Positions 1 through 4,601 of a stretch of 8,899 nt of DNA are shown one piece after another. Made by a program: the position numbers and the translations under genes. The notes under the pieces are model-generated. The model did no database searches and had not been told where the DNA came from. It saw nothing but the letters and a program-made list of their open reading frames with translations. Source of the DNA: an uncultured Bacteroidota bacterium (GTDB lineage: Bacteria > Bacteroidota > Bacteroidia > Chitinophagales > Chitinophagaceae); assembly GCA_903906615.1 (NCBI GenBank), contig CAIVKT010000049.1:1-8899 (forward strand), given 5' to 3'. How positions within the stretch are numbered: the stretch's first letter is position 1; the number at the start of each line of letters is the position of its first letter.

Positions 1-311
1 AGCTGGCCGGCATAGTAGCCTCCAATACCACCATCAGCCGCAGCGGCCTGGCCACACCCGTAGGCAAAGTGACCGAGATAGGGGCAGGCGGCCTCAGCGG
101 CGCCCCCCTGCGCAAGCGCGCCACCGAAGTGATCAGCTACATACACACCCACAGCCAGGGCGAGATACCCATCATCGCCTCCGGCGGCATCTTCACCGCT
201 GCCGATGCCCAGGAAAAGCTCGATGCCGGCGCCTCCCTCGTACAAGTATACACCGGCTTCATCTACGAAGGCCCCGGCATTGCTAAGAATATTTGTAAGG
301 GGTTGGTGTAG
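1..311 (+). CDS. pyrD: Dihydroorotate dehydrogenase (class 2), C-terminal part
   Basis: This is the 3' end of a gene that begins before the window; the open frame runs from base 3 to a TAG at 309-311. The product is the C-terminal ~102 residues of a membrane-associated, quinone-dependent dihydroorotate dehydrogenase, which oxidises dihydroorotate to orotate in pyrimidine synthesis. Visible class-2 motifs are SNTTISR near the start (Asn and Thr in the active site), then [10 protein letters not shown], then IASGGIF and [12 protein letters not shown], the FMN-phosphate binding region at the end of the TIM barrel. A GTG at base 69 is not the start, because conserved sequence continues upstream of it. 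The codons are very GC-rich (43 of 60 bases are G or C at 181-240). No terminator is obvious directly downstream. The family assignment is firm; class 2 over class 1 is a judgement from the NTT and GGLSG motifs. Confidence 0.93.
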   Translation, partial: LAGIVASNTTISRSGLATPVGKVTEIGAGGLSGAPLRKRATEVISYIHTHSQGEIPIIASGGIFTAADAQEKLDAGASLVQVYTGFIYEGPGIAKNICKGLV

Positions 312-318
312 CTCAATA

Positions 319-358
319 GCACTGTCATTTCGCAGTGCAACGGAGAAATCTCCTGAAC
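319..358. repeat. REP-like intergenic element
   Basis: The core TGTCATTTCG starts at 323, and GGAGAAATCTCCTGAAC follows at 342-358. I recall very similar sequence scattered many times between genes in Bacteroidota genomes; that is memory, not a search. Two short stems can form: GCACTG (319-324) with CAGTGC (333-338), and ATTTC with GAAAT. It begins 8 bases after the pyrD stop codon, a typical position for such elements. Confidence 0.45.
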
Positions 359-532
359 CATTGCAACAAGCCTAATAGCAGCAAGATGCCCTTGAAAAAA
401 AGCCCACCAGATGAGGCACATACCCAACAAGGCCCTTTACCAATGCTATAGAAGAAAAGAAAGAAAAAAGAAGAAATAAAAGCATAACATATATTATACT
501 ATGACAAGCCGAGCATATGCCTGCCGGCGGCG

Positions 533-610
533 CTCCATTGTCAAACTATGCTTTATCAGCCTCAAAGCAATATTGGGCTATAGTGCATAAAGCATCGTTT
601 AACAATGGAG
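533..610. repeat. Long imperfect inverted repeat (24-bp arms)
   Basis: The left arm at 533-556 and right arm at 587-610 are reverse complements at 22 of 24 positions and enclose a 30-base loop. The loop contains a further small AGCC/GGCT pairing (558-561 with 576-579). No T-run follows, so it is a poor terminator, and I see no convincing target-site duplication outside the arms. It could be a small transposon remnant (MITE-like), a REP-type element or the stem of a structured RNA. Confidence 0.7.
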
Positions 611-722
611 GACAGAAACTGAAAAAGAGTACATAAATTTGACTGTAACTGTAAATTAGGACTAACAGAACACGTGTAAATAAAAAACAGGATTATTTAA
701 CCAAGTGTAAACCTATTTCAGG

Positions 723-792
723 ACGATACATAGGACGATACAAAAATGTATCGTGAATAAAATGCGCAAAGATCTTGCACAAGCGTGCAAGA
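723..792. repeat. Direct repeat and two adjacent hairpins
   Basis: ACGATACA occurs at 723-730 and again at 735-742. The second copy pairs perfectly with TGTATCGT at 747-754 across an AAAA loop, giving an 8-bp stem. Nineteen bases later, TCTTGCAC (773-780) pairs with GTGCAAGA (785-792) across AAGC, another 8-bp perfect stem. Neither stem is followed by a T-run, so these do not look like intrinsic terminators. The duplicated ACGATACA means two alternative pairings are possible with the single complementary arm. Confidence 0.6.
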
Positions 793-855
793 ATCTAGCA
801 AAAAAGTGAGCAACAATTTCTTTCAAAACACCCACAACTAGTTGATTACCAATAA

Positions 856-873
856 TCCCGATAGCTATCGGGA
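856..873. repeat. 18-bp perfect palindrome
   Basis: TCCCGATAGCTATCGGGA is a perfect palindrome. I recall this palindrome as frequent in intergenic DNA of Bacteroidota, where it often sits near gene ends; that is from memory. It lies about 120 bases upstream of the thioredoxin gene and has no loop, so it would fold only as a tight hairpin or be bound as a dimer site. Confidence 0.55.
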
Positions 874-970
874 AGCAATAAAATGGGCAACAAAAAAATG
901 AACAATAATCAAACGCCCCACAAAATCGTTAAAAAACACCCATCCCACCACGCATTTTCATAAAGTTGCC

Positions 971-978
971 TATATTTA
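971..978 (+). promoter_or_regulatory. Possible -7 promoter element for the thioredoxin gene
   Basis: TATATTTA matches the Bacteroidota -7 consensus TAnnTTTG except for the last base and sits 18 bases before the ATG. I find no good TTTG at the -33 position, so this is weak. Confidence 0.3.
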
Positions 979-996
979 CCACTCATTTCTATAAAC

Positions 997-1521
997 ATGA
1001 AGAAAATATTAAGTACGATAGCCCTGCTGGGTGTTTTTGTGGCCGCACATGCGCAATACGAGAACAATTTCATCAAAGTAGGCCAGAAAGCGCCCGACCT
1101 TGCCTACCCTACCCCCGAAGGCAAAACCATAAAGCTCTCCGAGATCAATAAAGGCAGCTATGTACTGCTGGATTTTTGGGCATCCTGGTGCGGGCCATGC
1201 CGCCACGCCAATCCGGGACTGGTGAAGATCTACAAGGAATATTCTACAAAAAAATTCAAAGGTGCAAAAAAAGGCTTTACCGTAGTGAGCGTATCGCTGG
1301 ATAAGACCAAGGAAGCCTGGATGGGCGCTATACAGGCCGATGGCCTGGTATGGCCCAACCATATGAGCGACCTGGGCCAGTGGAACTCGGCGCCGGCAGC
1401 AGCCTATGGTGTGCAGTACATACCACAGGCATTCCTTATAGACCCCACCGGCAAGATAATAGGTAAGTACAATACCGGTGAGCAGGCGGAGGACGACATT
1501 AAGAAAATGGTAAAAGAATAG
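997..1521 (+). CDS. Secreted TlpA-like thioredoxin-fold protein
   Basis: This 174-residue protein is a thiol-disulfide oxidoreductase of the TlpA/AhpC-TSA group, expected to reduce or isomerise disulfides in the periplasm. Residues 1-19 form a signal peptide (MKK, hydrophobic LSTIALLGVFVA, then AHA|Q as a signal peptidase I site). There is no lipobox cysteine. The N-terminal strand motif VGQKAPDLAYPTPEG precedes the active site FWASWCGPC with Cys65 and Cys68, and the cis-proline is Pro143 in YIPQAFLID. A TGKIIGKY strand and an acidic helix end the protein. There is no extra N-terminal DUF4369-like domain, so this is a minimal single-domain form. The ATG at 997 is chosen because it gives a complete signal peptide; no Shine-Dalgarno is seen. 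Its substrate cannot be told, and the neighbours (pyrD, rpmE2) give no pathway clue. Confidence 0.92.
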   Translation: MKKILSTIALLGVFVAAHAQYENNFIKVGQKAPDLAYPTPEGKTIKLSEINKGSYVLLDFWASWCGPCRHANPGLVKIYKEYSTKKFKGAKKGFTVVSVSLDKTKEAWMGAIQADGLVWPNHMSDLGQWNSAPAAAYGVQYIPQAFLIDPTGKIIGKYNTGEQAEDDIKKMVKE

Positions 1522-1545
1522 TGCAGAGGAATAGTAAAAATTCCT

Positions 1546-1586
1546 TACCTTCGCACCCTTCAATTCACGCATGGCAAAAACCATGC
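1546..1586 (+). promoter_or_regulatory. Possible rpmE2 promoter and leader hairpin
   Basis: TACCTTCG (1546-1553) is one base off the Bacteroidota -7 consensus TAnnTTTG, but no clear -33 TTTG is present. Downstream in the presumed leader, GCATGG (1569-1574) pairs perfectly with CCATGC (1581-1586) across a CAAAAA loop, ending 16 bases before the rpmE2 ATG. Ribosomal-protein leaders, including those for L31 in several phyla, often carry autoregulatory structures. Whether this stem is one is inference. Confidence 0.35.
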
Positions 1587-1602
1587 ATTAAAAACGCAGA
1601 AA

Positions 1603-1854
1603 ATGAAAAAAGGACTTCATCCTGATAACTACCGCATGGTAGTGTTCAAAGACACATCGAACGAGAACATGTTCCTCACCCGCTCAGCGGCCCCTACCAA
1701 GGAAACCATCCTGTGGGAAGACGGCAAAGAATACCCTGTAGTTAAGGTCGAAATATCCAATACATCGCACCCTTTCTATACCGGTAAATCAATGTTTGTG
1801 GATACAGCAGGCCGTATCGAAAAATTCAAGAAGCGCTACGAGAAGAAAGCTTAG
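1603..1854 (+). CDS. rpmE2: 50S ribosomal protein L31 type B
   Basis: This complete 83-residue protein of the large ribosomal subunit sits at the central protuberance and bridges to the small subunit. It starts [17 protein letters not shown] and ends with the diagnostic [13 protein letters not shown] and KFKKRY segments. It has no cysteine at all, so it is the zinc-free (C-minus, type B) form, which in many bacteria replaces the zinc-binding form under zinc limitation. In Bacteroidota the type B form is often the only L31. It lies 81 bases after the thioredoxin gene with a possible promoter of its own, and a strong terminator follows 24 bases after its stop, so it is probably transcribed alone or as the end of a short unit. 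The length is normal for type B. Confidence 0.97.
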   Translation: MKKGLHPDNYRMVVFKDTSNENMFLTRSAAPTKETILWEDGKEYPVVKVEISNTSHPFYTGKSMFVDTAGRIEKFKKRYEKKA

Positions 1855-1878
1855 TTTTCTTTGCGTACCAACATATCT

Positions 1879-1913
1879 CTATAAAATCCCGGCTTCCGGG
1901 ATTTTATAGTTTT
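1879..1913 (+). terminator. Intrinsic terminator after rpmE2
   Basis: A perfect 14-bp stem (CTATAAAATCCCGG at 1879-1892 with its complement at 1896-1909) encloses a CTT loop and is followed by TTTT (1910-1913). Its position 24 bases after the L31 stop codon fits transcription end for that gene. Confidence 0.9.
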
Positions 1914-1930
1914 AAGGAAGGTTTAATTTC

Positions 1931-2046
1931 TACCACATAGGAGGCAAATAGAAACATAGGTATAATTATCTAAGCCTATGTGCTACTTTTACAAAGCAGG
2001 TGCCAGGCCACACAGACTATGTTTTGTATGTGCCTATGTGGTGGCA
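1931..2046. repeat. CCACATAGG/CCTATGTGG dispersed-type repeat
   Basis: The spacer between rpmE2 and the GlmU-like gene carries CCACATAGG at 1933-1941, ACATAGG at 1954-1960, GCCTATGTG at 1974-1982 and CCTATGTGG at 2033-2041. The outer pair are perfect 9-bp inverted repeats, and the inner pair can also fold against each other. I recall related CCACATAGGCACATAG-type sequence as a common intergenic repeat in Bacteroidota. It contains no open frame of note. Confidence 0.55.
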
Positions 2047-2054
2047 TCTTACGC

Positions 2055-2083
2055 TTTGATTTGATTTTTACTTTTTACTTTTG
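2055..2083 (+). promoter_or_regulatory. Promoter for the GlmU-like gene
   Basis: TTTG (2055-2058) is followed after 17 bases by TACTTTTG (2076-2083), a full match to the Bacteroidota -7 pattern TAnnTTTG. The ATG is only 8 bases further on, so the transcript would have a very short leader or none. Confidence 0.5.
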
Positions 2084-2091
2084 AAGCTGTT

Positions 2092-3273
2092 ATGCACTAC
2101 ATCCTCTTTGATGATACCTGCCGCGACAGGCTGCTGCCCTTCACCCACACCCGCCCCGTGGCCGATGTGCGCTGTGGCATACTCACCATGCGCGTGCGCT
2201 GGGAGTTGTATATTAAAGAACAAACAACTACACTCACCGAAGCGTATCTGCAACAGGTGTACCCATTGCATACAGGTGCCGACAATATGTATATCAATGG
2301 CGCGGTATTTGCTACTAATTCATTAATGACAGCTATACAAGGTCTGCAACCCGGCCACAAACTGACACATGGCAATGTAGTGATCGCCGCACGGTCAGCA
2401 GAGGACATCCTTGATATAAAAGAGTTTCATAACCAAATAAACACATTACCTACTCAGCATTTTGATGGGGATATATATTCCCTCAAAAACGTGTGGGATA
2501 TCTTCGCCCTCAACGACCGTGCCCTGCGCGATGACTATCAACTGCTCACCAAGGGCCGCAAGAGCGCACCCATACCCGAGGGCGTAACCGTTACCGGCAA
2601 GGAGCATATTTTCATAGAAGACACCGCCAGGATATATGCGGGCTGCATCATCAACGCCACTACCGGCCCTGTATACATAGGCCCCGATGCCGAGGTACTG
2701 TAAGGCACCATGATACGCGGCCCGCTGGCCATGTGCGCACACAGCGTGATAAAGATGGGTGCCAAGATATACGGCGCAACCACCATAGGACCCGGCTGCA
2801 AGGTAGGCGGCGAGATCAATAACACCGTGTTCTTTGCCAACAGCAACAAGGGCCACGATGGCTACCTGGGCAATGCCGTGATCGGTGAATGGTGCAACCT
2901 GGGCGCAGACACCAACGCATCTAATCTGAAGAACAACTACGACGAGATAAAAATATGGGACGAGGCCGCCAACACATCGGTGCGCACGGGCCTTACCTTC
3001 TGCGGCCTGCTCATGGGCGACCACAGCAAGTGCGGTATCAATACCATGTTCAATACAGGCACTATAGTGGGTGTGTCGTGCAACCTGTTTGGCGCTGGCT
3101 TCCCGGAGAAGTTTGTGCGCTCCTTCTCCTGGGGTGGCAGCGAGGGCATCACCGCTTACGACTTCAACCGTGCTATGGAAACCGCAGGCCGCATGATGGC
3201 CCGCAGGCAGATGCAACTATCCGAAGCAGAAAAACAGATGTACCGGCACATCTACGACCACAGCCGCAACTAA
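2092..3273 (+). pseudogene. GlmU-type nucleotidyltransferase/acetyltransferase, split by an in-frame stop
   Basis: Two open segments, 2092-2703 (203 residues) and 2710-3273 (187 residues), lie in the same frame, separated only by TAA at 2701-2703 and the Gly-Thr codons that follow. Together they would make a 393-residue protein of the Bacteroidota alternative GlmU family (I believe TIGR03991), which makes UDP-GlcNAc for cell-wall synthesis. The first half has the N-terminal family signature (YILFDD, LLPFTHTRPVADVRCGILT) and begins the left-handed beta-helix (EHIFIEDTARIYAGC ... GPVYIGPDAEVL). The second half continues the helix directly (MIRGPLAMCAHSVIKMGAKIYG, then NSNKGHDGYLG, EWCNLGADTNASNLKNNY, GLLMGDHSKCGINTMFNTG) and ends in a charged helix. 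Family members usually have Glu-Gly after DAE(V/I)(L/M), so the stop probably arose from GAA by one base change. No other lesion is seen. AAGG at 2702-2705 lies 4 bases before the ATG at 2710, so reinitiation is possible. It could be a recent pseudogene, a working split protein or a sequencing error. Confidence 0.85.
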
Positions 3274-3305
3274 CCCCAAAAATCTACGAACTTTAAAATA
3301 AACAC

Positions 3306-4073
3306 ATGCGCAAGAAAATAGTAGCCGCCAACTGGAAAATGAACCTGGACCTTACAGAAGGCGCGGAATTAGTGAACGATATTTTTAACGGCTCCCCTCA
3401 GTTGACTGAGCATAAAATAGTGGTGATAGCGCCACCTTTCATACACCTTACCCATACCGGCGCGCAACTGGTGGGTATGAACCACGTGCACCTGGGCGCG
3501 CAAAACTGCTATTCCGAGGCATCGGGCGCATATACCGGCGAAATATCTGCCGCCATGCTGAAGAGCGCTGAAGTGGAATATGTGATCATAGGCCACTCCG
3601 AAAGGCGTGAGTACTTCCACGAGGACGACGCCATGCTGGCCAAAAAAGTGAACCTGGCGCTGGCCAATGGCCTGAAAGTGATCTTCTGCTGCGGCGAGCC
3701 GCTGGCCATTAGGGATGCCAACGACCAGAATGCCTATGTGGAAAGCCAGCTGATAGCAGGGCTGTTTCACCTGCCGGTAACAGCGCTTACCGACATTACC
3801 ATAGCCTACGAGCCTATATGGGCCATAGGCACTGGCCGCACAGCCACATCGGCACAGGCGCAGGATATGCACGCGCACATCCGCACCGTGCTGGGCAACA
3901 AATATGGCGATACTGTGGCCGCAGATACTTCCATACTGTATGGTGGCAGTTGCAAGCCCTCAAATGCCGCAGAGCTGTTTGCCTGCCCCGATGTGGATGG
4001 CGGCCTTATAGGCGGCGCCTCCCTAAAAGCCGCAGAATTCCTGGGGATAGTGGCCGCAATGAGCAATGCTTAA
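3306..4073 (+). CDS. tpiA: Triosephosphate isomerase
   Basis: This complete 255-residue cytosolic enzyme interconverts dihydroxyacetone phosphate and glyceraldehyde-3-phosphate in glycolysis and gluconeogenesis. All catalytic parts are present: Asn9 and Lys11 in AANWKMN, His97 in IIGHSERR, and Glu169 in AYEPIWAIGTG, which also begins the mobile loop 6 (about residues 170-181). Phosphate-binding segments are YGGSCKPSNA (212-221) and GGLIGGASL (232-240), and CCGE at 128-131 is the usual conserved cysteine site. The ATG at 3306 gives the standard MRKKIVA start, and no Shine-Dalgarno is seen. It begins 32 bases after the GlmU-like gene and no terminator lies between them, so the two are probably co-transcribed. 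If so, tpiA would depend on transcription through the interrupted gene. Sequence is GC-rich (39 of 60 bases at 3841-3900). Confidence 0.98.
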   Translation: MRKKIVAANWKMNLDLTEGAELVNDIFNGSPQLTEHKIVVIAPPFIHLTHTGAQLVGMNHVHLGAQNCYSEASGAYTGEISAAMLKSAEVEYVIIGHSERREYFHEDDAMLAKKVNLALANGLKVIFCCGEPLAIRDANDQNAYVESQLIAGLFHLPVTALTDITIAYEPIWAIGTGRTATSAQAQDMHAHIRTVLGNKYGDTVAADTSILYGGSCKPSNAAELFACPDVDGGLIGGASLKAAEFLGIVAAMSNA

Positions 4074-4091
4074 AAAAAATGCCCTAAAATT

Positions 4092-4122
4092 TTTGAAACC
4101 AACAAAACACACCGTATCTTTG
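4092..4122 (+). promoter_or_regulatory. Promoter for tRNA-Glu
   Basis: TTTG (4092-4095), 19 bases, then TATCTTTG (4115-4122) is an exact fit to the Bacteroidota housekeeping promoter (-33 TTTG, -7 TAnnTTTG). Transcription would start near 4129, leaving a 5' leader of about 80 bases before the mature tRNA. Confidence 0.75.
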
Positions 4123-4209
4123 CACTCCGAATTAAAAATGGCTGCTTTCGTAAAAGATAAATAGCCTTCAAAATAAAGTTCTTCGAGATTATTTCCCCCG
4201 AATGCCAAT

Positions 4210-4281
4210 GGCGTGTTGGTCAATCGGTTAAGACGCCTCCCTTTCACGGAGGAATGACGGGTTCGATTCCCGTACATGCTA
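4210..4281 (+). tRNA. tRNA-Glu (anticodon TTC)
   Basis: A full 72-base cloverleaf can be drawn. The acceptor stem is GGCGTGT with ACATGCT (4274-4280), including G-T pairs at positions 1-72 and 4-69. The D arm is GTC/GAC with a GG-containing loop, the anticodon stem is CCTCC/GGAGG around CTTTCAC (anticodon TTC), the variable loop has four bases, and the T arm is ACGGG/CCCGT around TTCGATT. The discriminator is A (4281) and CCA is not encoded, as is common in this phylum. Bases U8, GG in the D loop and TTC in the T loop are all present, so it should be functional. It decodes GAA and probably GAG. A consensus promoter lies upstream and an intrinsic terminator just downstream. Two broken copies of the same tRNA follow within 270 bases. 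Confidence 0.95.
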
Positions 4282-4283
4282 CA

Positions 4284-4320
4284 AAAACCTGTAAGCCTTG
4301 CTTGCAGGTTTTCTTGTTTT
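4284..4320 (+). terminator. Intrinsic terminator after tRNA-Glu
   Basis: AAAACCTGTAAG (4284-4295) pairs with CTTGCAGGTTTT (4301-4312) over 12 positions with one T-G wobble, around a CCTTG loop. CTTGTTTT follows at 4313-4320. It starts three bases after the mature tRNA end. Confidence 0.8.
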
Positions 4321-4341
4321 AAGATAGTTCCAAGTGGCCCC

Positions 4342-4394
4342 GGATCAAGCAGTAATTCTGGGATCAAGCAGTAATTCCGGATCAAGCAGTAATT
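4342..4394. repeat. Three tandem 16-bp direct repeats
   Basis: GGATCAAGCAGTAATT occurs exactly three times, at 4342-4357, 4361-4376 and 4379-4394. The periods are 19 and 18 bases, and the short linkers are CTG and CC. The array lies between the terminator of the intact tRNA and the first tRNA remnant. It could be a small minisatellite or a set of protein-binding sites, for example arm-type recombinase sites. It has nothing of a CRISPR (units too short, no spacers). Confidence 0.9.
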
Positions 4395-4405
4395 AAGATC
4401 CCCCA

Positions 4406-4446
4406 CTTTCACGGAGAAAAGGGGTTCGATTCCCGTACATGCTACA
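4406..4446 (+). pseudogene. tRNA-Glu 3'-half remnant
   Basis: From the anticodon loop (CTTTCACGGAG at 4406-4416) to past the 3' end, this copies the intact tRNA-Glu. Bases 4422-4446 are identical to 4259-4283 over 25 positions, covering most of the T arm and the acceptor 3' strand. The 5' half (acceptor, D arm and 5' anticodon stem) is missing and replaced by unrelated sequence, and the variable region is altered to AAAAG. It cannot fold as a tRNA. A 3'-half copy breaking at the anticodon loop is what integrases that use tRNA genes leave behind, though unequal crossover within a tRNA array would also explain it. Confidence 0.88.
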
Positions 4447-4481
4447 GAAAACCCTGCAATTTTGCAGGGTTTTCTGTTTTC
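4444..4481 (+). terminator. Intrinsic terminator after the tRNA remnant
   Basis: ACAGAAAACCCTGCAA (4444-4459) is perfectly complementary to 4462-4477; the innermost pairs would open to give a realistic loop of four or more bases. A T-run follows (4477-4480). It is stronger than the terminator after the intact tRNA and has a different stem sequence in the same relative place, as if this remnant was once a full gene with its own terminator. Confidence 0.85.
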
Positions 4482-4494
4482 AAAATTATACGCT

Positions 4495-4555
4495 CGTGTT
4501 GCTATCGGTTAAGACACCTGCCTTTCACGGAGGAGAGGTGTTTGGTATTTGCCAC
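4495..4555 (+). pseudogene. Second decayed tRNA-Glu copy
   Basis: CGTGTTG, then ATCGGTTAAGAC (4504-4515, identical to 4223-4234), then CTTTCACGGAGGA (4522-4534, identical to 4241-4253) follow the order of the intact tRNA-Glu. Two bases appear to be missing from the D stem, the anticodon stem has a G-G mismatch (CCTGC against GGAGG), and the T arm (GTGTTTGGTATTTGCC) has lost its pairing and the TTCGA motif. The acceptor 3' strand is not recognisable and no terminator follows. It would not fold into a functional tRNA. It looks older than the 3'-half copy next to it. Confidence 0.8.
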
Positions 4556-4601
4556 GTACAATACGGAACTACGCTCATTAGCTCAATAATTAAAAAGATG
4601 A

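Larger units (their letters stand above)
312..996. other. Non-coding stretch rich in inverted repeats
   Basis: This 685-base interval between pyrD and the thioredoxin gene has no credible coding frame. It is AT-rich compared with its neighbours. It holds a dispersed-type repeat at 323-358, a 27-base purine run at 450-476, a long imperfect inverted repeat at 533-610, two adjacent hairpins at 735-754 and 773-792, a 10-base palindrome CAACTAGTTG at 835-844 and an 18-base perfect palindrome at 856-873. I see no tRNA, no integrase fragment and no clear protein remnant. The density of inverted repeats suggests repeat insertions or a structured RNA rather than plain spacer, but I cannot assign a function. 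Confidence 0.6.
4282..4601. other. Non-coding stretch with tRNA debris and tandem repeats
   Basis: These 320 bases between tRNA-Glu and the 3' end of the efflux transporter hold two terminators, three tandem 16-bp repeats and two broken tRNA-Glu copies, listed separately. No convincing protein-coding frame is present. No intrinsic terminator facing the - strand efflux operon could be found here. Confidence 0.6.

Noticed and set aside
1009..1584. Open frame on the - strand (191 residues) opposite the thioredoxin gene
   Set aside because: It is antisense to a clear CGPC-containing protein with a signal peptide and has no family features of its own.
2701..2703. Recoded TAA (alternative genetic code or programmed readthrough)
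   Set aside because: Other genes in the window end normally at TAA, and no recoding structure is evident after the stop; a simple nonsense change or error is more likely.
2446..3216. Long open frame on the - strand (256 residues) opposite the GlmU-like gene
   Set aside because: It overlaps a conserved coding sequence on the other strand, its translation is low-complexity (rich in Ala, Gly, His and Val) with no recognisable domain, and GC-rich codon use explains it.
4138..4164. Mini open frame ATG to TAG (8 residues) in the tRNA leader
   Set aside because: It is too short to support as a gene, and the promoter just upstream is explained by the tRNA.
4210..4216. G-T pairs in the tRNA-Glu acceptor stem as a sign of decay
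   Set aside because: All other stems and conserved bases are intact, and I recall G1-U72 in tRNA-Glu of related bacteria, so the gene is kept as functional.
4342..4394. Possible CRISPR array
   Set aside because: Repeats are 16 bases with 2-3 base linkers and no true spacers, and no cas gene is present.
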